NCBI GenBank assembly: GCA_007922305.1
Contig: ML677351.1
Coordinates: 17,451,119 to 17,515,118 of the forward strand
Reading direction: 5' to 3'
Length of the DNA stretch: 64,000 nt
DNA from: Dermatemys mawii
Taxonomy: Eukaryota > Chordata > Testudines > Dermatemydidae
Made by a program: the position numbers and the translations under genes. The first letter of the stretch is position 1. Each line of letters begins with the position of its first letter. Below, piece after piece: positions 12,320-23,383 of this stretch. The notes under the pieces are model-generated. The model did no database searches. It saw only the letters and a list, made by a program, of their open reading frames with translations, and was not told the DNA's origin.

Positions 12320-13745
12320 ATCTTTTTGTTTGGCAATTGCACTCGACTGGCTCTGCCTGTCCTTGTTTGCTACAGAGACCACCAGGGACCCTGGGGAGGG
12401 GAGGGCGAGAGTACATGTATTTGAACTTACTCGCTGGCACGTAATACTTTTTTTCTGCCCTCTTTGAAGTGGGGGGAAGAGGAGTTTGCCACGGAGCCTT
12501 GACTGGTCCCATTACTGCCTCATTGATGGGTACGGCCACTTTGGAGGGAGCTGCTACCACCAGGATATAAATAAGGATGTGTGATGTCGCTGAGCTGCTC
12601 AAATTTTGAGTGCACAGCTACCTGCTTCAGCATCTCTGATGGGCCCTGAAGTTATCCTGCGGAAGCAGGCTACTTGGCCCTGGGACAGCCTTGTCTGGAA
12701 AGGATGAGGAGGTGGCTTGCACTAGAGTGACTCCTTCCTCTTCCTTAATTATGTTCACCTGAGCCAACTCCTGAACATTGGTACTGGGGTCAGTGTTGGA
12801 GTCGTGGTCCGATGCCAAGTGGGAAGAAGCAGTAGACCATCTCTCAGAAACCACCAAGTAGGAGCAATGGGAAGTAGGATCTGGGGAAAACCCTCAGGGA
12901 TTCCAGTAAGGCCATAGCATAAGCCAGTGGCCCATTGGCCAGGTGCCAGCAGTGGGACTGGCACTGAAGTCCAGTGGTAGATAAAGCCCACCACCAGTAC
13001 CCAGCCTAAGTTGCACATAAGATGATCCTGACACCAGGATCAGGGACAACTTTCCCTTAGAATGTGCCAGGATGAATCCTGATACTCCTTGTTCTTTCCT
13101 ACTTCCGGTCATTGGAACTGACAGATGTCCCACTGGGTTGGAGGAACTGGGAGAGAAAGTAGGTCCCTAGCTGCTTGAAAAGCCGCCAGGGTCCATGAAT
13201 TGGTCAGACCGCTGGTATGAGGGTGGCTTCCAGGTGTCAGCGGAGAGTCCTGCATTGGACTCAATGCTCTAGGTAGAGTCAACGGTACCATCGCAGGCCC
13301 AGGAGAGGAAGAGTAGCCTGGCATGGGTCTCACTGTGCTGCCTTCTCTCTGCTTGTCTTTTTCTGCACCAGTAAGTGCTCTCTGTTGGTGTACTGTTTTT
13401 TCGGCTTCTTCCTCAGCACTGGAGGTGGCGAACGGGGCCAGGAAGAGCTCGGTGCCAGAGTGCTTCACGCCAACACCAATGTGCTCGGTACTGAATCCAC
13501 GAGGGCAGCTTTTATGTGGATAACCTTCAGCCTAATCTCTCTGTCTTTTTTAGTGCAGAGTCTGAGGTCCTTACAGATCTGGCATTTGTCCTTCAAGTGA
13601 GTATCCCCCAAGTACTTCAAGCAGCTGGAGTGTGGGTCACTCACAGGTACAGGTTTTCCACAGGAGGTACAAGCCTTGAAGCCTAAGCACCAGGGCATGC
13701 CCAGCCCCTGGGGCGAAGGAGTTCCTCGACGACAGAAATGATTAT
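12320..13745 (-). pseudogene. DIRS gag-like ORF, broken
   Basis: Minus-strand fragments begin near 13690 with FKACTSCGKPVPVSDPHSSC, then a second cysteine pair in DKCQICKDL and a basic KKDREIRLK stretch. These are the zinc-binding N-terminal signature of DIRS-family gag-like proteins. Near 12490 the fragment KRAEKKYYVPASKFKYMYS matches the conserved segment found near the end of this ORF in related elements. Several frameshifts separate the pieces. Confidence 0.75.
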
Positions 13746-14207
13746 TTACTCTATGTACACTAACATTAATTACGAAAACTATCTACACTGAACTATGAAA
13801 ACTGAGAATGAAGTTAAGAGTCTAGAAAACACTGAGAAGAAAGTCTTACCAGAGCAAAAGAGGTTGTTTCAGCAACCGTCATGAGCGATAAGAAGGAAAT
13901 GAGAGAGTACCTGGCTGGCAGCGCCCCTTATATCATTGCATCAGCACACAGCTCCAGAGGGTACTAGACCTGGCCTGTCAGATACCACCGAGGGAAAAAT
14001 CTCCAACAACAGTGTGTGTGGCGTGTACACATATAACATTGACTGGACATGAACAAACACTCAAAGAAGAAATCAAGACTCTCAAGATGAAAGCTATCAC
14101 AATGTATATGAAAAACTCTGAAGAGCCCAGATTTTTATTTTTATCAATGCTCAAATATCTCTGTTAACTGTTGGTCCAATATTATTGACATCTCTAAATA
14201 CTCATAC

Positions 14208-14322
14208 CTCAGTGATTACAGTAGATATTGGCTGGAAGGGATTGCTAGAAATTGGCTCAGTGTCAACCTCCTTAGGTACACTTCTTCCTTCACATTCCGT
14301 TTCTTTTCTCTCCCTTTGTTCT
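14208..14322 (-). CDS. ARL13B: ARL13B exon, end of coiled coil and NPFQPI motif
   Basis: This 115-bp exon on the minus strand follows an A-rich intron end (AAAAATAG) and ends at GTATGA. The first base completes an arginine codon begun in the exon at 16709-16911. The product runs EQREREKETECEG, then SNPFQPISTVITE, which matches mammalian 'TNPFQPIASVIIE'. The first half is a continuation of the charged coiled coil and has diverged strongly from mammals; the second half is conserved. The exon ends in phase 0. Confidence 0.93.
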
Positions 14323-14544
14323 CTATTTTTTTTGTTAAAAAAAAAAAAAGAATCTTGAAGCAACAGAATCAGAAATATTAGAACACTTATTAGGTCATAT
14401 AATTCATTCCCCAACTCATGCTAGAATGTCTTTTTACAGTATGTCTTTGTGTTTTGAATACTGTACTCCAAAATGTTAAAGTTCTGAGCAAACCTAAAAA
14501 GAAAGATTGATTTTATGGAGTTAGTTTTCAATTATATATTTCTA

Positions 14545-14700
14545 AACGGCCTGGGGCCAGGCTACCTGAAACTGCCTCCCTCCTCACAATATGCTGCCAC
14601 AGTTATGACCAGCAGAGCTACTGATGATGATTCCCCTTTACAAGCTACAGACAGGGCTGCTAGCAGGATGTTCTGAATATGGGCGTTGAAATGTCCTCTG
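14545..14700 (+). repeat. LINE reverse-transcriptase C-terminal relic (L2/L3/CR1 clade)
   Basis: The plus strand reads NGLGPGYLKLPPSSQ, matching the 'ALNGLAPxYLxxLL' segment found near the C-terminus of ORF2 in L2, L3 and CR1 LINEs. It lies just 3' of the DIRS element and is old. Confidence 0.55.
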
Positions 14701-14941
14701 GTCCCTGCTGTACTTTAGCTCAGATTTGTCCATTCTCACTGCTTCCTTTCTGCGGGGCCCACTTGTTTCCCCTGGCCTTTGACATGAGTTCAGGAAGAAC
14801 AAGGTATTGGCCAGTACATGGGGGTGTTATCTGTATTTAGAGCAGCTGCTTGGTAGAAGGGGCCTGTACTACATTAAATCCTTACAATTTATACAGCACT
14901 GCTTTTCCTTGGATTTCCTAAATATTAAGGTAAATGGGGGA

Positions 14942-15002
14942 CTGTGTCTCATAGCTCAGCATTGGTACTACATTAGTACCAATGCTGAGCTATGAGACAC
15001 AG
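14942..15002. repeat. Perfect 28-bp inverted repeat with 5-nt loop
   Basis: CTGTGTCTCATAGCTCAGCA continues to ATTGGTACT, then the loop ACATT, then the exact complement. All 28 positions pair. There is no obvious transposon terminus at either end. It lies in the ARL13B intron between 14322 and 16709. Confidence 0.97.
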
Positions 15003-15075
15003 CTACATTTCACACTACACTCTACATTTCACGGAAGTCCTTTATGATTAATTCTAACTGGCTAATTAAGGCTTT

Positions 15076-15352
15076 ACATGGGCACTTGAGTATGTCGACC
15101 TAACATACTCAACTTCAGCTACATGAACAGTGTAGCTGAAGTCGACATATGCATGTCGACTTACCTTGGTGTCTTCACGGTGCTGAGTTGCTCCGCCATC
15201 AACTCCGCCTGCGCCTCTTGGCGCAGTGGAGTTCCGGAGTGAACGGGAGAGTGCTCAGGATCGATTTATTGTGTCTAGATGAGACGCGATAAATCGATCC
15301 CTAACAGATCGATCTTTACCTGCCAATCCGGCAAGTAGTGTACAACTACCCT
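15076..15352. mobile_element. Hairpin-rich MITE, copy 1 (probably Harbinger-like)
   Basis: This shares ordered blocks with the elements at 22457-22727 and 23384-23677. The blocks are an inverted pair ACTTCAGCTAC/GTAGCTGAAGT, a central GTGGAGTTCCGGAGT-type segment, and a second inverted pair GATCGATTTATTGTGTCTAG/GACGCGATAAATCGATC. The third block is AGATCGATC-TTTACCTGCCAATC-CGGCA. The left terminus is eroded; the right ends TAGTGTACAACTACCC. Confidence 0.75.
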
Positions 15353-15939
15353 TAGATTTATAATCATTTGAACAGCTCACACCCAACGCAATGCCTGAAA
15401 ACAGGTGTAGTGCTGATTAAAACTGATGTGGATAAATTCTCTGGCTGATGGATTCTGAAGTAACTGCATTTAGAGAGAACTTTTGTGGAGACCTGTGTAA
15501 ATGGAATCACAGTAATCAATCAGGGAAGTTATTAAAATATAGACTAAAACAGAATTCCATCTAAGTTATGAATATGTACAAATATCTCATGATGAGAGAT
15601 TTATCTGAGGCACTGGTGCCTGCTATTCACAGATTGATTGAAAAGTTTATTTTAATTACATTGCTGCAACTTGTGATAGGGTAGACCCAAAAGCTCTCCT
15701 TGCATCAAGCAACAAAAACCATTTTGAGTCACCCTCCAGTCAAGTAATACAAGTGACTCTATGGACTATATCTATTCATGTCTGCCATTGATATTGCCCA
15801 CTCGTCTTAGAGAAGATGATCTGTGTGCCAAGAAATTTCTGCTAGGTTCTAACAAAAGAATAGCTTGACTATTCCGTTTCAGCTCTTTTCTTATAATATG
15901 AAACACCTTTTGTTTTACAGTGGGCACTCAAGAATTTGG

Positions 15940-16640
15940 AGAACACCACAAGAACTGCCATACTGGGTCAGACCAAAAATCCATCTAGCCTAGTATCCTG
16001 TCTTCCAACAGTGGCCAATGCCAGGTGCCCCAGAGGGAATGAACAGAACAGATAATCATCAAGTGATCTGTCCCCTGTCGCCCATTCCCAGCTTCTGGCA
16101 AAGAGGCTAGGGACATTATCCCTGTTGATGCTGGCTAATAGCCACTGATGGACCTATCCTCCACGAATTTATTTCGTTCTTTTTTGAACCTTGTTATAGA
16201 CTTGGTCTTCACAACATCTTCTGGCAAGGAGTTCCACAGGTTGACTGTGTGTTGTGTGAAGAAATACTTCCTTTTTTATTTACCTTCTACACACCGGTCA
16301 TGATTTTTTAGACCTCTAGCATATCTCCCCTTGGTTGTCTCTTTTCCAAGCTAAAAAGTCCTAGTCTTACTCATCTCTCCTCATACAGAAGCCATTCCAT
16401 ATCCCTTATCATTTTTGTTGACCTTTTCTGAACCCTTTCCAATATATCTTTTTTGAGATGGGGCAATGACATCTGCACACAGTATTCAAGATGTGGGCGT
16501 ACCATGGATTTAGAGCAGCAAGATGATATTTTCTGTCTTATTATCTATCCCTTTCCTGATTCCCAATTTTCGGTTCACTTTTTTTTAACTGCTGCTGCAT
16601 ACTGGGTGGATGTTTTCAGAGAATTATCCACAATGAATCG
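15940..16640 (-). mobile_element. CR1 LINE, 3' portion
   Basis: The plus strand is the reverse complement of a CR1 3' end common in turtle genomes. Recognisable blocks are CATACTGGGTCAGACC, GTGGCCAATGCCAGGTG, GGAGTTCCACAGGTTGACTG and GTATTCAAGATGTGGGCGTA. Read on the minus strand, the coding tail LWNSLPEDVVKTKS is recognisable. It is truncated at its 5' end close to an ARL13B exon (16709), as usual for LINE insertions. Confidence 0.92.
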
Positions 16641-16708
16641 TTAACATGACGGTTTTATTCATGGAATCTCTTCATGTGGAGGAAAGAAAGCCAAGGAAGG
16701 TAGAATAC

Positions 16709-16911
16709 CTTTCTTCTCGTATCTTCCTTACTCGTTCAGCTCGTTCTCGCTTCTCTTGTTCCTCATATGCTTTTTGCTCTGTTGAGTCTTTTTGGACACG
16801 CTCATTTAAGGCATCAAAATCTTTTGCTATAGTATGTAGCAGCCAATACAGACCTTTTCTTATAGATTTGTCAATTTTTTTCCCATAGCCCATGACAGCT
16901 GAGCAAGGTTC
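16709..16911 (-). CDS. ARL13B: ARL13B exon, end of GTPase domain and start of coiled coil
   Basis: This 203-bp minus-strand exon starts after TTATAG and ends before GTATTC. It begins [17 protein letters not shown], where CSA is the G5 guanine-base-contacting motif of the Arf/Arl family, and continues through [20 protein letters not shown] into [18 protein letters not shown], the start of the long coiled coil. It is almost identical to mammalian ARL13B. ARL13B is a lipid-anchored ciliary GTPase that activates ARL3 and supports cilium structure and Hedgehog signalling. A CR1 insertion ends only about 70 bp from the exon's 3' side. Confidence 0.96.
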
Positions 16912-18527
16912 CTATAAATTTAATAGACAAAGTAAAGGGGGAAATAATAATTATATCTCGGATCACATTCCAAAATTATAAACAATGAAAGTAAGTATTC
17001 AAAATATTGTTACAGCTAAAGCACGACACGTTTATTATATCTTGTAAATTTAAGAGATTTTTTTGCCAACATGTCAATCATGATTTTATCCAAATTCCTT
17101 ATTTCCAGTCCCACTCCGGTAATAGTAGAACTCTCTAGAATGAGTTAGAAAGATGGGCACACAATTCCTCTGTCCCACTCACAAGTACCAGGAGAATCCA
17201 ACCATATTTTTCCTCACAACAGGACTGCTTTATGTGGTCTAAATTATGTATTCCATCTTTTCCTTGCAAGTCCAATATAGCAGCTTCAAAAGTGGATCCA
17301 TTCTCTAATGACTGATTGACCCCTTAAGCCTTCTCCTGCATAACAGCTAAATTGTTCATGCTACTTTAAAAAATCAAAGAAAAAAGTTTCCCATTAATTA
17401 TTTTCAGTATAAAGTAGTTAATTCTCCTGTGATTATATCACCAACCAAATGTTCATGCCTTTGATACTATTTTTTTTTATTATTATACATAAAGCAACAA
17501 AACTGTGCAATTTACAGAATAAAACAATGTTACCTGATAAGGACCTACCATGCCATAATCCCAGTTTATCTCTCTCATTATATTCTCCTTTTCTCTAGAG
17601 AGTTGTGTGTTCACTTTCCTAGGTTGAAATCAGCATGCTGCTCACCAGTGAAACCTGCAGCATCTGATGGTAAAGCCAAATCACTGAGACGATGTACAGG
17701 TAGCACCATCATATCCTCTGACTTGGTTTTCCTCATTAGCTGTTTATAGGGCTTTCTGCAGCATGGTAGTAACTAACCAAAGTCTCATACAGACTATATA
17801 TGGATATAGGAAGTGACACTATTTTCAAGTTCATAGATACTATAAGGATAAACACATTAAATGTAATTGGGGGTTACAAATCACTTGCTTGTTGGCAGGA
17901 TATCTGCAAGTTTCACTGCGAGTTTTCTTTAAATCAATTTTTTCTGCATAATAAAATGAAAGAATATGGACACTGTCAGTATTCTGAGCTAAGGAGAAAA
18001 CATTGTGCCCCAAGACTAGCATGAGTTCTATAAGGGATGAAGATGTGCTTGACTGACCATATCAAGTTGCACAGAAGTCAATCTTTTCTGACTAGAAAGT
18101 GAAAATGGCTCTACACAGTGTGTTTTGTAAAAAAGACAAATAAGACCTACCACACTTAGCTTCCATAATACATTCTTTGACTCATGAAGAGCCAATACAT
18201 TCCTTACAAATACATCAGTGTTCTCAGTTCTTAAATTCCTTTGATCTAACAAGACAGAGATTAGAGCTCTATGCATTTTGAGAAAAAATAATTTTGGAAA
18301 AGTTTATTGAGAAAGCATTTCTTAATTTCTTTCTTGGCACTGCATATATTTGAAAAGTAGGGCATGTCTTTTACAGAAACTTGTGTCATACTACTAAAGT
18401 TGAGCAAGAGGAAACAAGTTAGCTTCCTGGTTCTGTTAGAGCTAATAGGATGTAGGAGGAGACATTTCCTTGTAGGAATACATAATCTTAAATACTTTAG
18501 TGAGAGTTTTAAATGGAGACATTAAGG
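16912..18527. other. ARL13B intron, no feature recognised
   Basis: AT-rich intronic DNA between the exon at 16709-16911 and the repeat cluster starting at 18528. No coding frame with conserved character, tandem array or recognisable transposon was seen. Confidence 0.6.
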
Positions 18528-18613
18528 GCCTGACTTTCAGAAATGATGAGCACCTGCAGCTCTCGCAGACTTCACTGAGTGCTATGGACCCTCAGTACTT
18601 CTGAAAAACCAGG
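18528..18613. repeat. Palindromic repeat relic
   Basis: GGGCCTGACTTTCAGAAATG at the left is complementary, with mismatches, to the end ACTTCTGAAAAACCAGGCTC. The centre carries CACCTGCAGCTCTC and a loosely complementary GTGCTATGGACC. It resembles an abundant sauropsid fold-back repeat whose arms read roughly CTGATTTTCAGAGGTGCTGA. Confidence 0.6.
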
Positions 18614-18615
18614 CT

Positions 18616-19264
18616 CTATATTGTTGCACTGTGCAGGCAACACCTCCCCTCCCCGCCCCGCCTCCCCAGCTCCCATTGACCAAAAAGGGGGAACAGTGAC
18701 CAATGGGAGCTTCAGGCGAGGTACCTGCAGGCAAGGGAAGCATGCAGAGCCCTCTGCCTCCCCTCTAGGGCCACAGGGACATGGTGCCAAGAGTGGCGCA
18801 GGGCCAGGGCAGGAAGGGAGCTTGCCTAAGCCGCATTGCATACTGCTGCTACCCTGGAAACGCTCAAGGTAAGCAGTGCTGGGCTGAAGTCCACATCCTG
18901 CACTCCTCCTGCACCCCAACCTCCTCCCATGAACCCCCTGCCGCATCCCACACTCCTCCTGCACCTGCACCTCCTGCACCCCTCCTGCAGCCCAACCCCC
19001 TGCCCTGAGCCCCCTCCTATACCCCTCCTGCACCCTGAGCCCCCTCCCACACTCTGCACTCCAACCTCCTGCCCTGAGCCCCTTCATACGCCCCACATCC
19101 CTCCTCTGCCCCAACCCCATTCCCTGAGCCCCTTCCTACACACTGCATCCCCTCCCACATCTCGCACTCCCTCCCACATCCCAAGCCAGCCCTACATTCA
19201 TGGCCCTGCATTCAATTTCCCCACCCAGATGTGGCCGTCAGGACAAAAAGTTTGCCCACCCCTG
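18616..19264 (-). mobile_element. hAT-type MITE with C-rich minisatellite
   Basis: The right end AAAAAGTTTGCCCACCCCTG matches the terminus of the hAT-type element at 31745-32846. CTATATTG occurs at 18616-18623 and again at 19267-19274, which may be remnants of the 8-bp target duplication, although the left terminus has lost its inverted repeat. From about 18880 to 19190 the element contains an irregular tandem array of units like CCCCTCCTGCACCC, which creates long spurious open frames. Confidence 0.65.
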
Positions 19265-19879
19265 ACCTATATTGTAAGATATACCCAGTCCTCCCCTAAT
19301 ACTGTCAAAGTTCTACAGATTAAAAAGCCTGCACCAGACAGAACACGAGAGACTACACTCATTTCATGACTCTGGAGAGCAGTCAAACTGAAACAAGCAT
19401 TTTACATTTAATCGTAGATTTCACCGTCATCACCTTTCACTGAAAGGAGTAAGGGTCTAGGATGGACTCCAGGTTTTGTCCAGTACGGCAACTCTTACGT
19501 TGCTAGGAAACAAAAAAAATATATCCAGTCCTACGTTCTGTTCACCCTTCACTGAATTAATTTTGGAGACAGGTTGGTTGTTTGGGACTTGTCCCTTGAG
19601 TGAGAGGAAAGCCCTTCTGAGCCAAGACAAAACATATAGGCTAAGTCTCAGATTTCCTAGAGATAAAGGGAGAAGAAATCCAACTTCTGGTTCTTCAGGG
19701 TATGTAGTGAGTTCTCTGCATTTGCATTTCCTGCTACCTGAGCCATTCTAGTGAAACTATTTGGCAAAACTAATTGTTTTTTTATTGGGTTTTTTTTGCC
19801 TTTCACTCTCTACTAATTTTTGTTATCAGAATTTTCTCCGGAGAGCATGCCTACAATACAAAATTAAGGTGACTTAAGT

Positions 19880-20320
19880 TATGTCAACGTACCACTGCAG
19901 TAATTAATTTGATATTTAATGTCCACATTGTGCTCCTTCTGATGGCAGTGTGCATCCTCACCAGGAGCACTTACACCAATTTAACTGACAGTGTGGGGCA
20001 TTGTGGAGTACTTGCCACCCAAGGCGGACTGCCTAAGTTTTGGCTCTCCTCCCTTAAATTCCTTACCGGGAAGCAGCAGCAGGGCTCCAGCTGTCAGCCT
20101 CAGGCAACAACAGGCAATGTAAGCAACAGTGCCTACGTGAACACTGCGTCAACCTAACTACATCAATATAACATTATGCCTCTTGTGGAGATGGAGTTAT
20201 TAAGTCGGCGTAGTGAGCAACTTATATTGGCAGGAGTGACATTTTAGTGTGGATCCTTACAGAGGTAGCTCAGCATAAGCTGCCTTATGTCAACCTAACT
20301 GTGTCCAGGCCTTAGATTCT
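19880..20320. mobile_element. Probable non-autonomous DNA transposon relic
   Basis: AAGTTATGTCAACGTACCAC near the left and CTTATGTCAACCTAACTGTG near the right are related by sequence, and the segment ends TGTCCAGGCCTTA. This pattern is reminiscent of the TGTCTACAC-type MITE termini elsewhere in the window. The boundaries are uncertain. Confidence 0.35.
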
Positions 20321-21549
20321 GAAAGAGCATGGTGAAGCTGCTTGCTATAGATCAAAGCTGAAGCATGGATAGAACTGCTTTGCACGAGAGCACCAAATAT
20401 ACAGGCTAGACGATAAACTGAAGGATGACAGTCTAGAAAGAAAAGTGAATGGGGTGAAGATCTCATTCTTGGAGAGATTATAGCAGTGCTATGAGTCACT
20501 TAGAAATATCTTCCCTACAAATATTTATTCATGTGAAAAAAAGACTTCACATTATCCAAGCTAGTGTGTCAAAGTCAAATCCTTGTTACGTCAAGTCCTC
20601 TTGATACTAAACCCAAAAAATATGCAGTCATTCACTACAACTTCTTGTAACAATATGTAACTCAAGAATCTGACAGCCATTAGCTTTAAAACGAAGGTAA
20701 TTTTACTTTATGATGCTTTTGTTTCCATTTTAAAACTGACACCACCATTTGGCAATGTGGGTGGGTGGGTGGGTAAGAGTACGAAACCAACTCAACTACA
20801 CGTTATCCTACTCTGATCAAAAATGGATCATAGAAAGAAAATATACAACTAGGTAGGCTATATGGCTCAGGGGACTGGTAGTAGATTTCAAACCAATGGC
20901 TCTTGATGTTTTTGTGTCAGTTACACTAGGTAGCGACAAACATTTGCTAGCCTACGTTCAATGCTTAGCATCTGTTAAGCTTTTGAAGCACTGTTGAAAA
21001 CACAGTTTGAGTCCCAATGTGGACACATGGTAAATTTGAGACACTAGTTATGTTGGAGATAGCCAGTTAGCTTTCCTTGTGATCGTTTTCTTTGTGTACA
21101 CTTTTTTACTGGCAAATTGGACTAAGACCAACCTCATCCCCAGTTTGTTTCACAAAAAGATCCAATTTGTCAGATGGTTACTCTCTTTAAAGAAGGTTAG
21201 GCTAGAGAACAAATATGGGGTCAAGGTCAGAACTCAGTTTCCTCTTCTATCTCTAACACGGTTTGGCTCTAACAATACTGGCTGACCAAACAATCTTCAA
21301 ACTAAGTTAACATGAATCATTTTAATATGATTTCACACTGGTTCAGGAAACACAGCCTGAGCCCATGTATGAATGGGGCCCTAGAAAGGATTCCTCCTGG
21401 ACAGGCAAGAAGCACCAAGGCAGAGTGAGACCCAGAACTGTTTGTACTGCAGATGAACATGCTGTATCCTTGCTGGGATTACAGGAACACATTATCCCCT
21501 TTTTTAAGTATTACATTTATACAAATAAAGTACAGTAAGATATACTTAC

Positions 21550-21655
21550 AATCTGACACAGACATTTATGCTCATTGACAAGCTTTTCCAGCGATAAGCA
21601 CTCAATTACATCTGCTTCTGCCAATGCTCCTTCTCGGTCCTGCTTATTTGCCAGC
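21550..21655 (-). CDS. ARL13B: ARL13B exon with G4 motif NKQD
   Basis: This 106-bp minus-strand exon begins after CTTAG and ends at GTAAGT. It encodes [20 protein letters not shown], then [19 protein letters not shown] is the G4 nucleotide-binding motif of the GTPase fold. One leading base completes a codon from the preceding exon. That exon should carry the switch regions, but it was not found and probably lies right of the window. The next ARL13B exon downstream is at 16709-16911. The long intron upstream of this exon carries STX19. Confidence 0.96.
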
Positions 21656-21829
21656 CTAAGGAAAAGATGACCAAAAGTGAGAAGGCAAGTAAAGGCACTT
21701 AGCACTCTGATCCATAATCAGAGTCAAGCAGGTTAGGGGGAAAGTAACGAAAACTAGCTTGTTACTCATCTAAACATTATGTTTCTGGTGTCCTTACTCA
21801 ATTAAAAAGCAACTATTATTCCATACATT

Positions 21830-22045
21830 TTAAACTTTCAAAGAACAACACAAATATCAATCCACACAATGCACCCATGAGTTAGGCAAGTGCATTTTAC
21901 AAATGGGTAAACAGGCTAAAGGATGAAGTGATTTATTCTGAGGGATGAAGTGATTTATTCCAGGCCACATAGAAAAATCTGTGGCAGTTTCTGTACTAGA
22001 ACTCAGGACTCCCTGACTCCTACTCCGATCCTCATTCCTCTAGAT
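21830..22045 (-). repeat. MIR-type SINE relic with internal 22-bp duplication
   Basis: TTTTACAAATGGGTAAACAG, TCCAGGCCACATAGAAAA and CTAGAACTCAGGACTCCCTG lie in MIR order on the complementary strand. A unit GGATGAAGTGATTTATTC is directly repeated (about 21921-21960). A hAT-type element at 22046-22158 is inserted at its end. Confidence 0.6.
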
Positions 22046-22158
22046 CAATGTCTGTCAATCTTTTTGATACCAGGGACTGGCTTGCTGCCTTCCTAAACTG
22101 TGTCAGGGAGATCTCAGGGACCAGTGCCAGTCCACAGACTGGTCATTGAGAAATACTG
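22046..22158. mobile_element. Short hAT-type MITE (113 bp)
   Basis: Degenerate inverted termini CAATGTCTGTCAATC and the complement of CAGTATTTCTCAATG are flanked by CTCTAGAT (22038-22045) and CTCTAAAT (22159-22166), an 8-bp target duplication with one change. Inside are GGGACCAGTGCCAGTCCACA and ACTGGTCATTGAG, blocks typical of this turtle hAT family. Confidence 0.75.
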
Positions 22159-22456
22159 CTCTAAATCATGCTGCTTCATGCTTGAGACCATTCCAGGTCC
22201 TCCGTCACTCCAGTGTTCCGCCTGCTGAAGACCCGTCACTTGAAATCTAGATGATTGCAGTCAGTCAGGGATAGCTCCAACTCTTACTTCCTCAGTGGAA
22301 GAAAACTAATAAGACTCTAGAGAGTCATAACTATTAATAGGAATTATAGTTGTATTACAGCAGTACCCAACTACTTTTGTCTGGACTGGGCTCCTACTGT
22401 TCTAGAAGCTGTACAAATGAAGGCAATCCTTTCTCCAAAGAGAGTGTACAATCTAA

Positions 22457-22727
22457 AGGCCTAGTCTACACTGGGGGCGGGGCCGACCTAAGATACCAAC
22501 TTCAGCTACGTGAATAACGTAGCTGAAGTCGGCGCATCTTAGGTCTACTTACCTGGAGTCCTCATGGCTGCAGTGGGCTCCCCCATCAACTTGGCGAGCT
22601 GGAGTTCCAGAGTCGACACGGAGCGCCTTTGGGGGTTGATTTATTGTGTCTAAACAAGACACAATAAATCGATCCCCAGTAGATCGATCGCTACCCGCCA
22701 ATCTGGCAGGTAGTGAAGATGTACCCT
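22457..22727. mobile_element. Hairpin-rich MITE, copy 2 (probably Harbinger-like)
   Basis: Starts GGCCTAGTCTACACT and ends near TAGTGAAGATGTACCC. The first hairpin pairs GACCTAAGAT..AACTTCAGCTACGT with ACGTAGCTGAAGT..ATCTTAGGTC. The second pairs GATTTATTGTGTCT with AGACACAATAAATC. Block order matches the copies at 15076-15352 and 23384-23677. Confidence 0.8.
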
Positions 22728-23204
22728 AAGTCTCAATCCTTCAGGCTGCTCCACATGGACAGAATCCTGTGTCTGCATGAAGGGGTTTGTAGAATCTGAG
22801 GCCCAAAATACATGTAACACCCAAAGTGTGTGGGGGAGGAAGGCATACAATCAAAAGCATACACTTGACAAAGCAACTACTACCCTCAATAAAGTGCCAT
22901 CACGTTGGCCATTCTTATAGACATTGCAGCAAAGGTAGGCCTTCAAGAGAGATGTAGAGGAGAAGGCATATAGGAATAATTTGACTGGATCAGACATGAT
23001 CCATATAATCCAATATCCTTTTTTTAAGAATGGTCAACAACAGATGCTGCAGGGAAGATGCAAGAAATCCTACACTAAGCAGAGGCAAGATAGTGAGCCC
23101 ACATGTAGCTCTCTGTCTTTTCTCTAATACAGAGTGGCACTTACAACCTGAAAATGATGTTTTATCTTCATTCTAATTCTCTTTTTGTTACCAGTAACTA
23201 TTAT

Positions 23205-23285
23205 AACTCTGAATGATCTTGTTATCTATATAAACATCCAATCCACTCTGAATCTTGTTATCTATATAAACATCCAATCCACTCA
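23205..23285. repeat. Tandem duplication of about 40 bp
   Basis: The unit CTTGTTATCTATATAAACAT plus CCAATCCACTCTGAAT is present twice in succession with almost no divergence, indicating a recent local duplication. No longer array is present. Confidence 0.88.
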
Positions 23286-23383
23286 GTCATTGTCACAGGA
23301 TGTTGTTGCATGGAGTTCAGTAGTCTAATCAGAGGTGTGGGAAAAATATTTCCCTTTAGCAGGTTTGAATTTGCCATCTCTTA

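Larger units (their letters stand above)
9374..14080 (-). mobile_element. Nearly full-length DIRS-type tyrosine-recombinase retrotransposon (inactive)
   Basis: Reading on the minus strand, the order is gag-like region (about 13745-12100), reverse transcriptase/RNase H (about 12050-10700) and tyrosine recombinase (about 10560-9950). This is the DIRS order. The ends are inverted repeats of about 190 bp (9374-9580 and 13870-14080), sharing GATTTTTCC, GTGGTATCTG and GGCGCTGCC blocks. At 9656-9710 there is a second partial copy of the terminal sequence (GTTTGCTCAGATCCATTCCA), which fits the internal complementary region typical of DIRS elements. Every ORF is broken by stops and frameshifts, and the polymerase palm is partly deleted, so it cannot be active. 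It lies between ARL13B exons, in the intron bounded by 8130 and 14208. Confidence 0.88.

Noticed and set aside
18572..19369. Open frames of 97-182 codons on both strands
   Set aside because: They are proline- or glycine-rich translations of the C-rich minisatellite within a hAT element; no conserved domain is visible.
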